A stretch of DNA of 57,469 nucleotides, taken from assembly GCA_013154235.1 (NCBI GenBank), contig JAADCV010000002.1, positions 1 through 57,469 of the forward strand, in the 5' to 3' direction. The notes beneath the pieces were generated by a model. That model saw only the letters and a program-made list of their open reading frames with translations, was not told the DNA's origin and made no database searches. Source of the stretch: Thermoproteota archaeon (GTDB taxonomy: Archaea > Thermoproteota > Thermoprotei_A > Sulfolobales > Ignisphaeraceae). The position numbers and the translations under genes are program-made. Of the stretch, positions 37,751 through 47,763 are shown piece by piece. The first letter of the stretch is position 1; each line of letters starts with the position of its first letter.

Positions 37751-38563
37751 TTGATGGGTACTGCTATGCGTATCCGCGCAATAGTGTTTTTACTTGCCTA
37801 TATTGCTATGTACGTAGTTCTCTTCAATTGGTACCCGTTCTTTAAGTCGAAGCCCCTAGCTTACGAGCTTATAATACCGTCTGTCCCCGCTATTCGAGCC
37901 CTAACAATATCCCTCATAATCTGGAACTTCGTCTACGTGACTTACCTATACGTGCTTACAGCATCCCTAGTGAAGATGGTTTCGCTACGTGGACTAGGTA
38001 AGGTCACGATCTTCGGAATAGTGCTGGGGCTCGCCTCGACGTGCATAGCTCTAGCGATTGCCTACCCGTACCTAGTATCTACGGGTAGACAGCTAGTTGA
38101 GCTAGCGCGAAGTGTTTACGGGTTCGCTAAGGCGATGCACTTAGGGATCGCTAGCTACGTACTGAACTTCTTCGTGATTCCAGCGCTCGTACCCATCGCT
38201 ACGCTCTACGCAATCAAGGGCCTCACAATGATTAGAGAGCTGGCCAAGGCTCGTCCAGTTCGCTTAGCGCTACTCCTAGTGATCTCAGTGTTGACCCACG
38301 ACTTTCTAGAGCCTTTGGTGAACATCGCAGCTACCCAAGCACTACTAAGCGTTGGTGGAGCAATGGCCGCCTTACCCTACTATCGAGGCTACGATCCTAG
38401 AACACTAGAATTCTTAACTAACGCGCTTAGAGAAGGAGGAACACTAACTCCACCGCCCTGGGGCATGGTGCTGGGCTCGGTAGTGTTTGCAATCGTCGTA
38501 GCGATGAGCATCGAGAAGCTAGTCCTGGACTCTCAACGCTACTCAGCTCCCAGATCGGCGTAG
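37751..38563 (+). CDS. multi-pass membrane protein of unknown function
   Basis: Several hydrophobic segments; 7 nt after the large secreted protein, same strand. Confidence 0.65.
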   Translation: MMGTAMRIRAIVFLLAYIAMYVVLFNWYPFFKSKPLAYELIIPSVPAIRALTISLIIWNFVYVTYLYVLTASLVKMVSLRGLGKVTIFGIVLGLASTCIALAIAYPYLVSTGRQLVELARSVYGFAKAMHLGIASYVLNFFVIPALVPIATLYAIKGLTMIRELAKARPVRLALLLVISVLTHDFLEPLVNIAATQALLSVGGAMAALPYYRGYDPRTLEFLTNALREGGTLTPPPWGMVLGSVVFAIVVAMSIEKLVLDSQRYSAPRSA

Positions 38564-38604
38564 ATAGCTTAGCCTTGAGAAACGTGCTGAAGTAGCGGGA
38601 GAGG

Positions 38605-38661
38605 AGATGATGAATTGGGAGTTGCGAGGATTCCGTGACGATAGTTCGTCCCTTGCTGACC
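38605..38661 (+). ncRNA. candidate C/D box sRNA
   Basis: C ATGATGA (38607-38613) - ~21 nt - C' GTGACGA (38635-38641) - TAGTTCGTCCCTTG - D CTGA (38656-38659). D' unclear. Confidence 0.5.
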
Positions 38662-38798
38662 TACTCGAGATGGGTTTTCACTGCTAGAGACTGGTTGCTA
38701 TCGAAACGCACTTATATCAGCTTTGCGTGGCTAGCGAACGGTGATTTGTTATAGATGTACTTGTTCTAGAGAGCATTGTTAAGAAGTTTGGAAGGGTT

Positions 38799-39671
38799 GT
38801 GGCGCTAAACGGCTTGAGTCTCTCAATGGGTAGAGGAGAGTCGCTAGGGCTCGTGGGCCCTAACGGAGCTGGGAAGACAACTACGGTAAGGGTCTCGATA
38901 GGCATCCTACGCAGAGACTCTGGGACCGTGAAGCTCTTTGATGAAGACCCTTGGCTTAGCCCCTGGGTCAGGAAAAGGATTGGTGTCGTTCACGATAAGC
39001 CAGCTATTCCTGGAGGCATGAAATGCATTGACTGGCTCTACCGGGTATGCGACATCTATGGAATTGATAGGTCTGAGGCCAAGAGGGCTCTAGAGCTCGT
39101 CGAACTATGGGACGCTAGGCACAGGAGGATAAAGGGTCTCTCGGCAGGAATGAAGCAGAGGCTAGCTCTAGCCCAAGCCCTCGTGCATAACCCAGAGCTG
39201 CTTCTCCTCGACGAGCCATTCACTAACCTAGACCCTCCCTCTAGAGCGAGGTTCTCGGAGCTTCTCGCTAGGATTAGGGATGAGCGTGGGGTAGCAATAT
39301 TCATAACGTCCCACACTCTATCCGATGTGCTCAACCTCTCGAGCAGGATAGCGATCATCCACCGCGGCCGTGTTATCTTTGAGGGGTCTCCTAGCGATGT
39401 TGAGCGCGAGCTACGGGTGTCAGTAATAAGGATTAGGTGCTCGAGCTCGAGAGCTCTTGCTGAGGCTCTAGCTGGTGCTGAGGGTGTTGTCCGCGCTAGG
39501 GTTGTAGATGAGCAGACTCTGATTCTAGAGGTGGAGCCCTCTTGTAAGGGTAGGGCGATAAAGGCTGTTGTGGATGCTAGCGAGTCTCGAGGAATCGAGA
39601 TCTTCGATATAGAGACGCGGGCGCCGGGAATCGAGGAGTTCCTAAAGAGGCTTGGGGGAGAGCGAGGGTGA
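38799..39671 (+). CDS. ABC transporter ATP-binding protein
   Basis: GPNGAGKTTTVRVSIGIL, LSAGMKQRLALAQALVHNPELLLLDEPFTNLDP. The likely start is further upstream. Confidence 0.92.
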   Translation: MALNGLSLSMGRGESLGLVGPNGAGKTTTVRVSIGILRRDSGTVKLFDEDPWLSPWVRKRIGVVHDKPAIPGGMKCIDWLYRVCDIYGIDRSEAKRALELVELWDARHRRIKGLSAGMKQRLALAQALVHNPELLLLDEPFTNLDPPSRARFSELLARIRDERGVAIFITSHTLSDVLNLSSRIAIIHRGRVIFEGSPSDVERELRVSVIRIRCSSSRALAEALAGAEGVVRARVVDEQTLILEVEPSCKGRAIKAVVDASESRGIEIFDIETRAPGIEEFLKRLGGERG

Positions 39672-40435
39672 GGAGGCTCAGTGCTCTCGGAGATGTTGTG
39701 CTTAGGAGTGTAAGGTTCCCTATTATTGAGGTCGCGCTCGCTGTAGCGATGCTCTCGGTTGTTGGTAGCGGTGGGCTGCTAGCCCTGTCGATCCCGCCGT
39801 TCGCTAAGGGTATTGGAGACGAGCTGTGGACAGTTTCGTCATCTTGCGGGATAGCGGTGTTCATCACGGTGATAGTGTCTATGGTGTGCGGATGGAGTTT
39901 CGCATCCATGGTTAGCCACGGAGAGGCTGTGAATGTGCTCTCGATGCCTGTGGGCCGGAGAACCCTCCTCACTCTCGCTGCAGCTGGCTGCGTCGTTGCT
40001 CCGGTATCGATCCTAGCTACGTGTGCTAGCGTAGCGGCAGCTGTCTACTCATCTAGCCCAACACCTTCGGGAGTAGCGGTAGCTACACTAGCTGAGGTGG
40101 CTGTGCCCACGCTCGTATTCTCCATAATCCTAGCGGTGTCAGCTATAGCTAAGAGCCGGTGGGGTGCTGTAGCAGCTGGCTTCGCCTCATGGATAGGCCT
40201 CTCTTTCGCTGGATCCGTAGCCTCCCTAATCCTTAGAACAACGAGGATCAGCCTCGGCGAGGCCATAGCGGTATCGTGTCTCAGCCCAGCTAGCGGGGCA
40301 GTAATGCTCTACAGCGCGGCGAGCGCGAAGCCTATAGACATAGCGCTACCGTCATCGCTCATAGACATCGGGGTAGCTGCAGCCATCGTCCTCTACGTCG
40401 TTCTGATCCATAGCAGGAGGTGGGAGCCCGTATGA
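39668..40435 (+). CDS. ABC transporter permease-like membrane protein
   Basis: Overlaps the ATPase gene; multiple TM segments. Confidence 0.75.
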   Translation: MRRLSALGDVVLRSVRFPIIEVALAVAMLSVVGSGGLLALSIPPFAKGIGDELWTVSSSCGIAVFITVIVSMVCGWSFASMVSHGEAVNVLSMPVGRRTLLTLAAAGCVVAPVSILATCASVAAAVYSSSPTPSGVAVATLAEVAVPTLVFSIILAVSAIAKSRWGAVAAGFASWIGLSFAGSVASLILRTTRISLGEAIAVSCLSPASGAVMLYSAASAKPIDIALPSSLIDIGVAAAIVLYVVLIHSRRWEPV

Positions 40436-41064
40436 ACCTTCTATCTAGGGTGGGGATCTGCGTAGCGATAGTGGCGGTGATACTCCTAGCGTTCTCGGGA
40501 GTGAGCATAACGGTGTCGACGTTCGCTGGAGGATACACAACGTCAGCGTGGATACACCTGAAGGGCGTTGGCTACGTGTACGCCACGTTCATCTACGTCA
40601 ACTCGGTTAGCGCACCTCTAGCTAGAGCGAAGTACGTGATACTCAACGTCAGCGTAGAGCCCCCGAGCTGCAGAGCTCTGGTAATAGGTGTTCCTAGCGG
40701 AATGATGTGGGTCGCTAAGAGGCTAGCTCCGGTATCGATGCAAGTGGTTAACAGTACGCTGTTGCAGAAGCTCGCTAGCGATGTGAGGAACCTAACCGTG
40801 TGCTCCGGTATCGGCGAAGCGGTTTGCAGATTGCTCGCTAAGAGGGTAGCTAGCTACACGGCTATCGTGGCTGCAGCTGCGTGCGCTAGCCCACCATCTA
40901 CGGTTAGCGTTAACTATAGCGCAAGCGTACTAGCATCACTCGTTCCACGCGCTCCGAGACCGGTGCTAGCAACAGCCATAGCTGCTGGAGTCGCTGCCGC
41001 AGCGATAGGCCTAGCTATAGAGAGGAGGGGGCTTCGTACAGAGGCAAAAGATAGATTTAGCTAG
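40420..41064 (+). CDS. membrane-anchored protein, ABC operon member
   Basis: N- and C-terminal hydrophobic segments; overlaps the permease gene. Confidence 0.6.
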   Translation: MGARMNLLSRVGICVAIVAVILLAFSGVSITVSTFAGGYTTSAWIHLKGVGYVYATFIYVNSVSAPLARAKYVILNVSVEPPSCRALVIGVPSGMMWVAKRLAPVSMQVVNSTLLQKLASDVRNLTVCSGIGEAVCRLLAKRVASYTAIVAAAACASPPSTVSVNYSASVLASLVPRAPRPVLATAIAAGVAAAAIGLAIERRGLRTEAKDRFS

Positions 41065-41099
41065 CTCTGCTAACCTTGGTCTAGTACGCTCGCGGGGCG

Positions 41100-41768
41100 A
41101 TGCAGATGAGCGAGCTGCCGAAGGGGCTGAGAAAGGTTTTCGATGCGCTAAGCCAGTGCTACGGTGTCGAGCTATCGGTTATCTCGCACGAGGGTCTTCT
41201 CTACGAGTATCGAGGCGATGTGTCTAGAGCTGAGAGCCTAGCAGCGTGGAGCCCGACGATGATGAGCGGTGGGAAGGAGCTTAGCTTCGCCCTAGTGCAT
41301 AGGGAGGGGGCTACGGTGCTAGCGGTTAGGATGGGTGAGTACACAGTTGCTTTCGAGGGTGATGAGAAGGCTCTCTCAGCCTATCTAAAGCCAGTTACTA
41401 GAATAGCTAGCGAGAGGGAGGCGAAGTGCGGCTTCTGCGGCTTCGAGCTAGACTCGGCTGTCGTGACGTGCCCTAGGTGCGGCGCCAGCTACCCGTTCAC
41501 GCTCCATAGCTGTCCGAAGTGTGGCTACACGACGCTTGTAAGGAGGTGCCCTAAGTGCGGTAGGAGCATCGATGAGGATGGTAGGAGGGTCTCGGTCTCG
41601 AAGCTGCCTCTAGCTACAGCGCTAGGGGCTGTGGCTGGCGTGGTTCTAGCGCTAACGAGCTTCTTCCTGTTCCCCTCGCCCACGCTGATATCAGCGTCGT
41701 TCATAGTGCCCACGGTTCTAGGAGGGGTAGCGGACCTAGCTACAAAGCCTAGGGTTAGAGTTGAGTAG
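41100..41768 (+). CDS. zinc-ribbon protein with C-terminal TM segments
   Basis: CGFCGFELDSAVVTCPRCGASYPFTLHSCPKCGYTTLVRRCPKCGRSI. Confidence 0.75.
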   Translation: MQMSELPKGLRKVFDALSQCYGVELSVISHEGLLYEYRGDVSRAESLAAWSPTMMSGGKELSFALVHREGATVLAVRMGEYTVAFEGDEKALSAYLKPVTRIASEREAKCGFCGFELDSAVVTCPRCGASYPFTLHSCPKCGYTTLVRRCPKCGRSIDEDGRRVSVSKLPLATALGAVAGVVLALTSFFLFPSPTLISASFIVPTVLGGVADLATKPRVRVE

Positions 41769-41823
41769 CTACCTAGCCTAATACTTATATCCACACTTTT
41801 TCACGCTTCTTCGGGGCGACGCC

Positions 41824-42108
41824 TTGAATCTAGCTACGTGGGTCACCGACTTCATAGTTTTCTCGATGCCCTTCTACTTCGCTGCCTTCGCCCTCTACAT
41901 AGCTAGGGCAATAAAGGGGCCCACGGTCCCAGACATGGTTCTCGCCGTCGACGCCCTAAGCTACGACCTAGCTGCCTTCCTCGTACTCCTAGGTATCTTG
42001 TTTAGGGCGCCGATAATGATTCCCTGCGCTATCGTGCTCGTGCTCTGGGTGTACGCCCTAGACATATACATGGCTAAGTACTTCGAGGCGGGTGAGATAG
42101 GTGAGTAG
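41824..42108 (+). CDS. mrpF: Mrp antiporter subunit F (MnhF/MbhB-like)
   Basis: IARAIKGPTVPDMVLAVDALSYDLAAFLVLLG. Confidence 0.88.
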   Translation: MNLATWVTDFIVFSMPFYFAAFALYIARAIKGPTVPDMVLAVDALSYDLAAFLVLLGILFRAPIMIPCAIVLVLWVYALDIYMAKYFEAGEIGE

Positions 42109-42484
42109 CCTAGTTAGCTGGATCCTCGTAGGCGTGGGGCAGGCGCTGGTGATAATAGGGATATTCTGCGACCTAGCTGCCTCCATAATGATGCTTCGCC
42201 TACCCAACTTCTTCGCTAGGCTCCACGCACTGACCGTGGGAAGCGTTGGAGGAGCATTCATTCCGTTAATAGGCGCTGCGCTGATAGCTGCTGGATGCGA
42301 CTTCCTAGGCCCCTACCGCTGGTTCATGGCCGGGGGAGCGGTGGTTACAGCGATAATAGAGTACGTGCTAGCTGGAGCTGGCACGCACGCTATCGCGAGA
42401 GCTGTCTACAGAGCTAAGGCCGCCCCGCTCAAGCCTATCGTTGCCGACAAGCTAGCTGAGGACCGAGGGGGTGAGGAGCGTTGA
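42101..42484 (+). CDS. mrpG: Mrp antiporter subunit G (MnhG/MbhC-like)
   Basis: IIGIFCDLAASIMMLRLPNFFARLHALTVGSVGGAFIPLIGAAL. Confidence 0.9.
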   Translation: MSSLVSWILVGVGQALVIIGIFCDLAASIMMLRLPNFFARLHALTVGSVGGAFIPLIGAALIAAGCDFLGPYRWFMAGGAVVTAIIEYVLAGAGTHAIARAVYRAKAAPLKPIVADKLAEDRGGEER

Positions 42485-42738
42485 TGGCTGTAGACATCGT
42501 TATGGGTCTACTAGCTGCCTCAGCCCTCATCTCCGTCATAGCTACGGTGCTCGCTGTGCAGGCTAGGGATCTGCTGAAGGCCGTGATCTTCTCAGCTCTT
42601 CAGAGCGTTGCCTACACGCTCATGTACTTCATGCTCATGGCGCCAGACATCGTGCTTGTCTACGCTGCTGTAGCCGTAGGTATCTATCCCCTGATACTCA
42701 TACTCTTGATTAAGAAGGTCGGTAGGTACGAGGTGTAG
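42481..42738 (+). CDS. MbhD / MrpA C-terminal-like subunit (DUF4040)
   Basis: VLAVQARDLLKAVIFSALQSVAYTLMYFMLMAPDIVLVYAAVAVGIYPLILILLIKK. Confidence 0.85.
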   Translation: MMAVDIVMGLLAASALISVIATVLAVQARDLLKAVIFSALQSVAYTLMYFMLMAPDIVLVYAAVAVGIYPLILILLIKKVGRYEV

Positions 42739-42742
42739 AGCC

Positions 42743-43561
42743 TTGCTCCGAGACGTAGCCTTCGCCGTAACCCTCGTGGTGTTCATCGTGCTCCTAGCTG
42801 TAGCTACAGGTCTAGGGGGCCTAGGCCCTCTACCACCGCCTAGGCTGAGGCCGCTAGCGGTAAACGTGCTGAACACCACCTACAACCCGTACTACGCCGC
42901 TAGGAACTTCACCGCGGATGCGCCAGAGGCTGTAACAGCTGTCGTCTGGGACTACAGAGGCCTCGACACCGTGTTCGAGACAGCCGTGTTCTACGGAGCT
43001 ATCATAGGGGCCCTAGCGCTGTACCGAGAGGTGTCTAAGAGGGTCGAGGAGTCGAGGCCGAGGGGGCTATCGACCATAGTCAAGGTGTCTACGGCGGTGA
43101 TGGTCGTAGCTATAGCTGCTGTAGGAGTCTCGACAGCGATGCACGGTCAGCTGACTCCAGGAGGAGGATTCCAAGCTGGTAGCATAATAGCGGTGGCGCC
43201 AGTCGTGCTCCTCGTGGTCTTCTCCAAGTCCTTCCTGGAGAAGGCTGGGGTTAGGTACGCTAAGATGGTTGCGCTCAGGAGCGCTGCCCTCGTAGGGATA
43301 GGGCTAGCAGCCCTCGCGGTAGCAATAGCTGCTGGAGCCATGGGTTGCTGGGGCTACGTGCTCCAGAACCAGCCTAAGCCCGATGCCCCGCTAGGCTACC
43401 CGCCTAGAGCGCTGGACGTGCCCTCGGGAGGCTCACTCATGGTATTCAACGTGCTCGAGATGCTTGCGGTAGCAGCTGGGTTCACGGTGGTGTTCCTCGT
43501 GCTCTCGACGAGCGAGAAGCTAGCTAAGGAGGAGGTTGTTGGTGAGGAGCATGGATACTGA
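42743..43561 (+). CDS. mrpB: Mrp antiporter subunit B-like (MbhE+MbhF-type)
   Basis: AVTAVVWDYRGLDTVFETAVFYGAIIGALALYRE; STAMHGQLTPGGGFQAGSIIAVAPVVLLVVF. Confidence 0.9.
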   Translation: MLRDVAFAVTLVVFIVLLAVATGLGGLGPLPPPRLRPLAVNVLNTTYNPYYAARNFTADAPEAVTAVVWDYRGLDTVFETAVFYGAIIGALALYREVSKRVEESRPRGLSTIVKVSTAVMVVAIAAVGVSTAMHGQLTPGGGFQAGSIIAVAPVVLLVVFSKSFLEKAGVRYAKMVALRSAALVGIGLAALAVAIAAGAMGCWGYVLQNQPKPDAPLGYPPRALDVPSGGSLMVFNVLEMLAVAAGFTVVFLVLSTSEKLAKEEVVGEEHGY

Positions 43562-43982
43562 GTTCGTTAGAGTAGCGTACATGATAGTCGTGCTATCTAT
43601 GTACGTAAACATAGGTGTGTCGCTCTACGCAGCCCTAGCAAAGCCCAACCTCGTCAAGAAGATAATAGCGCTGACAATACTCGGGGACTCGGTCAACACA
43701 TTCATAATACTCGTGGGCTACAGGTTCTGGAGACCTGGAGTATTCCTACAGCCACCCGTGCTAACGAATCTTAGGCCTACGAGCGAGGTCATTAGGCAGT
43801 TCCTAGAGAAGGCGGTTGACCCGATACCGCAGGCGCTCGTGCTCACAGCCATAGTGATCAACCTCGCTGTAACAGTGTTCCTAGCCACCGTAGCCCTGCA
43901 CATGTATAGGCACTTCGGAACCGTTAACATGGATGTTGTTGGGAGGTTGAAGAGGTATGAGGTCAGGAAGGAGATGGCTTAG
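43536..43982 (+). CDS. mrpC: Mrp antiporter subunit C / NuoK-like
   Basis: Overlapping position in the operon; VDPIPQALVLTAIVINLAVTVFLATVALHMYR. Confidence 0.9.
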   Translation: MLVRSMDTEFVRVAYMIVVLSMYVNIGVSLYAALAKPNLVKKIIALTILGDSVNTFIILVGYRFWRPGVFLQPPVLTNLRPTSEVIRQFLEKAVDPIPQALVLTAIVINLAVTVFLATVALHMYRHFGTVNMDVVGRLKRYEVRKEMA

Positions 43983-44472
43983 GTGCGTAGCTCCAGCGAT
44001 AATGGCGTTCGTGGTCTACATAGTGTACACTGGAGCTGCTAGGCTCTACGACATAACTACGGGTGCTATAGCTGCCGTGGCTGTCGGGGCGCTCATGGGC
44101 ACGCTGGTGGTCGCGGACTGGAGGAAGAGCCTTAGCATTAGGAGGCTTGGGTGGCTAGCCCTCTACACGCTTAAGTACTTCTTCGTTCACGAGGTTAGGG
44201 CTCACGCGGAGATGATCCGGAAGTGCCTAGGCCCAAAGATGGACATATCTCCATCGATAGTGAGGGTCCCGATAAGGTCTAGAACGGGGTTCGGGGTAAC
44301 GATGGTCTCGATAGCGATAACGAACACCCCGGGGACCGTGGTCGTGGACCTCGATGAGGAGAAGGGGGTGCTGTACGTGCACTGGCTCTTCACCAAGACG
44401 CTTGTTGACTCCGAAGCGTATCGCGAGGTTGCGGAGGACTTCGATAGGTACGCCCAGAGGGTGTTCGAGTAA
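43957..44472 (+). CDS. mrpE: Mrp antiporter subunit E
   Basis: ITNTPGTVVVDLDEEKGVLYVHWLFTK. Confidence 0.9.
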   Translation: MRSGRRWLRCVAPAIMAFVVYIVYTGAARLYDITTGAIAAVAVGALMGTLVVADWRKSLSIRRLGWLALYTLKYFFVHEVRAHAEMIRKCLGPKMDISPSIVRVPIRSRTGFGVTMVSIAITNTPGTVVVDLDEEKGVLYVHWLFTKTLVDSEAYREVAEDFDRYAQRVFE

Positions 44473-46139
44473 TGGATCCCTGGCTCCAGCTCCTAGCGGC
44501 GACACCCATAGTGCTTCTCGTAGCTAGCTTCGCGACTCCGCTGATATCGGCTAGGGTTAGGAGCCCGAGGTTCTACTCCTCCTACCTAACAGCGCTTGCT
44601 CTCCTAACCGTCGTAACAACGTGGGGTGTCGCGATAGACTACGCGACGAGGATGAAGCCCCTCGTCTACCCCTTCGGCGGGTGGCCACCGCCTCTAGGCA
44701 TAAGCTTCGAGGTTGATGGGCTTAACGCGTTCGTCGGCCCCATAGTCTCGCTCGTGTTTCTAGCGGCTGCGGTGTTCTGCTTCTGGTACTTCGAGAGGAT
44801 GGGTAAGGGGTGCGAGTGGCTAACAGCCCTAGCTATGCTGATGATGGCTGGGAGCCTAGGCTGCATATACACTGGAGACGTCTTCAACTTCTTCGTCATG
44901 CTGGAGGTGGCGTGCATATCGAGCTACGCCATGGTAGCGTTCTTCAGGAAGAGGAGGTGGGCTATCGAGGCAGCTGCTAGCTACGCGTTCGTTGGAGCGC
45001 TTGCAACAACGCTCTTCCTCCTAGGCGCTGTATACATCTACGCATCCTTCGGAACGCTGAACATGGCTGACATAGCGGCTAAGAGCCTAGGCCTCCACCT
45101 AAGCGCCTTCACGCGCCTCTCGGGCTCGTGCTCGTCGGGGATGTGCTTCGGGAACGCTGCTGTTGGGATAGCTGTAGCTGTAGCGCTTATGCTCTGGGCG
45201 CTCACCTTCGAGGCCGGTATATTCCCCAACAACTTCTGGGTTCCGAGCGCTTACAGCGAGGCTCCTAGCCCAGCCTCAGCGATGTTCGCTGGCATCGTGG
45301 ATAAGGTCGGTACCTACGGTGTTCTGAGGATAGTGCTTACGCTGCTACCAATAGGGGCGAGCACCATAGCCGTGAGGATATGGGGCGCTCCCTACAGGGA
45401 TGTTGTTCTAGAGGTGCTAGCGTTCCTAGGGATAGTCACGGGGTACCTAGGAGCCTTCCTAATGGCCGTGCAGAACGACGTTAAGAGGCTCCTAGCCTAC
45501 AGCACGATTAGCCACATAGGGATAATGTTCTCGACCCTAGCGGCAGCGACCATACCTAGCGTAGCTGCCCTCGCAACAGCCTCGATAGTGTTCCACATGG
45601 CTACCCACGCATTTGGAGAGGCGATGCTCTTCATAGCCCTAGGAGCTATCGCCACGGTGGTAGGATCGAGGAGGCTGAGCGACATGGCTGGACTAGGGCG
45701 GAGGCATCCGGGGATAGCTGTGCTTGTAGCCATAGCGCTCCTGAGCCTCCTAGGAATGCCGCCGCTAGGAGGCTTCTTCAGCAAGTACATGATGTTCCTA
45801 GCTCTCGTAGAGGCTGGGTACATACCCTACGCAGTATCGATCGTGATCATATCTGGGATCTCGGCTGTGGGATACTTCAGGATAATGTACTCGCTGTTCA
45901 TGCCTAGGGCCAGCGGCTCTAGCGAGAGCCCGAGCGCGGGCTCTGGATCGGTTGGGAGAAGCACGTACGTAGCAACATCTATCCTAGCCGCGGCGATCAT
46001 AGCGCTTGGAATAGCGTTCGTCTGCGGCTACCTAGCAACCCCGCTAGTGAAGTACGTTGGGATTGCGGCAACGCATAAGGGAGTCGAGCTCTACGCTAGG
46101 ACAGCAGCTGAGGTCGCTGCAAAGCTCCTCCCTAGGTGA
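44472..46139 (+). CDS. mrpD: Mrp antiporter subunit D / NuoN-like proton-pumping subunit 1
   Basis: YTGDVFNFFVMLEVACISSYAMVAFFRKRRWAIEAAASYAFVGALATTLFLLG; QNDVKRLLAYSTISHIGIMF; GMPPLGGFFSKYMMF. Confidence 0.95.
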   Translation: MDPWLQLLAATPIVLLVASFATPLISARVRSPRFYSSYLTALALLTVVTTWGVAIDYATRMKPLVYPFGGWPPPLGISFEVDGLNAFVGPIVSLVFLAAAVFCFWYFERMGKGCEWLTALAMLMMAGSLGCIYTGDVFNFFVMLEVACISSYAMVAFFRKRRWAIEAAASYAFVGALATTLFLLGAVYIYASFGTLNMADIAAKSLGLHLSAFTRLSGSCSSGMCFGNAAVGIAVAVALMLWALTFEAGIFPNNFWVPSAYSEAPSPASAMFAGIVDKVGTYGVLRIVLTLLPIGASTIAVRIWGAPYRDVVLEVLAFLGIVTGYLGAFLMAVQNDVKRLLAYSTISHIGIMFSTLAAATIPSVAALATASIVFHMATHAFGEAMLFIALGAIATVVGSRRLSDMAGLGRRHPGIAVLVAIALLSLLGMPPLGGFFSKYMMFLALVEAGYIPYAVSIVIISGISAVGYFRIMYSLFMPRASGSSESPSAGSGSVGRSTYVATSILAAAIIALGIAFVCGYLATPLVKYVGIAATHKGVELYARTAAEVAAKLLPR

Positions 46140-46242
46140 TGCCTATGGTGAGGCCCAGCGTATCGGTGTGTATAAGCAAGGGTCTACAGCTATTTATACA
46201 CTTATTTATCGCTGAGCTCAGAGAGCTGTAAGGGGCTAGGCC

Positions 46243-47763
46243 ATGGACTTGCTGGACCCCCGCATCTTCGTCTACGCGGTTGTTTCGGCAGCCTTCGCCA
46301 TAGTGCTCGCCGCCGACTCCCGCAAGTGGAGAGGATCGATACCTCTGAAGATGGTTGGCTACGGCCTCCTCCTAGCTATAGCTGTAGAGAGCCTCATAAC
46401 TAGGTACCCGATGGACTGGCTCTCCGGATTCTTCTCTCTCCTAGCAGCGATAGTCTCCATAGCTGTGACTACCTACGTCGAGGGCTACGAGGAGAAGAAG
46501 TTTCCGGGGAGGAACCTCCGGTCTCTGATAGACCTCTTCGCAATCAGCATATACGCCGTGTTCGCGTCCCCCAACCTCATAGCGTTCATAATGTTCTGGA
46601 TAATGGCTGAGATAGCGGGCTTCTTCGCAATAGTCTTCGAGATGAGTAGGAGAACGCTGGTCGCAGGCCTTAGGTACCTCATAGTGTCTATGATACCAGC
46701 CGACATATCACTGATAGCGCTCCTAGCCCTATCAGCTATGAAGGTCGGGTTCACTAGAGCGCTGACCCTACCCATGAGCTCCCTCCACCAGGTGCTGGGA
46801 ACGATCTCGGTAGCGCTAGGGATCATAATGGCGCTGGGATTCATGGCTAAGGCTGCGGTAGCCCCCCTCCACTTCTGGTTACCGGATGCCCATGCACTTG
46901 CTCCAGCGCCAGCATCGGCTCTGCTCAGCGGGATAATGGTGAAGATGGGTATTTACGGAATACTTAGGATAGCTCCCTGCCTACCCAAGCTATCGCTAGC
47001 GGTGATCATGGGCCTAGCGTGCATAACCGTTGTCTACGGAGGGCTGCAGGCCATCGTGCAGGGAGACATCAAGAGGCTCCTTGCCTACAGCACCATAGAG
47101 AACACGAGCCTCATGGTTATGGCTGCTGCGCTAGGCAGCTACCTAGGTCTCCACAGCGCATTCATAGCTACCTACCTCCTAGCAGCTAGCCATGCTCTGT
47201 TCAAGGCTAGCCTATTCATGGACTCCGGCATCGTGGAGATCTCTGCCCACACTAGGGAGGTCTACAGGCTAGGATTCCTATCTAGGTACCTAACAACACC
47301 GTCGCTATCCTCGCTAATCTCGGTGCTCTCACTGATGGGTGTCCCACCGACGATAGGGTTCCTAGCGAAGCTCTACCTATTCATGTGCCTCATAGACGCT
47401 ATCTACAAGTCGACTGTTGTCGGGATACCGCTGATAGTGGTCACGGCGGTAGGCACAGCTCTAGCCATAGCCTACGGCTTGAAGTACCTAACGATATACT
47501 GGGGCTCGCTCGAGAGGGAGGGCGAGGTCGAGAAAGTCGAGGACAACAGGCTGCTGGGAAGCGAGCTAGGGCTCGCTGCCACAAGCATAGGGCTAGCGAT
47601 ACCGATGTACGTAGCTATAGCTGGCCTAGCTCCGGAGGCGATGGTGTACGTAGTGCCATTCGCATTCGTGCAGGTGTTCTTCGTAGCGCTGCTGTACTTC
47701 GTGTATAGCCACATACGCGTAATAGCTAGAGAGAGGCAGTGGATGGGTGGAGCAATACCATGA
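46243..47763 (+). CDS. second antiporter-like (NuoN/HyfF/MrpD-type) subunit
   Basis: APLHFWLPDAHALAPAPASALLSGIMVKMGIYGILRI; QGDIKRLLAYSTIENTSLMVMA; GVPPTIGFLAKLYLF. Confidence 0.93.
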   Translation: MDLLDPRIFVYAVVSAAFAIVLAADSRKWRGSIPLKMVGYGLLLAIAVESLITRYPMDWLSGFFSLLAAIVSIAVTTYVEGYEEKKFPGRNLRSLIDLFAISIYAVFASPNLIAFIMFWIMAEIAGFFAIVFEMSRRTLVAGLRYLIVSMIPADISLIALLALSAMKVGFTRALTLPMSSLHQVLGTISVALGIIMALGFMAKAAVAPLHFWLPDAHALAPAPASALLSGIMVKMGIYGILRIAPCLPKLSLAVIMGLACITVVYGGLQAIVQGDIKRLLAYSTIENTSLMVMAAALGSYLGLHSAFIATYLLAASHALFKASLFMDSGIVEISAHTREVYRLGFLSRYLTTPSLSSLISVLSLMGVPPTIGFLAKLYLFMCLIDAIYKSTVVGIPLIVVTAVGTALAIAYGLKYLTIYWGSLEREGEVEKVEDNRLLGSELGLAATSIGLAIPMYVAIAGLAPEAMVYVVPFAFVQVFFVALLYFVYSHIRVIARERQWMGGAIP

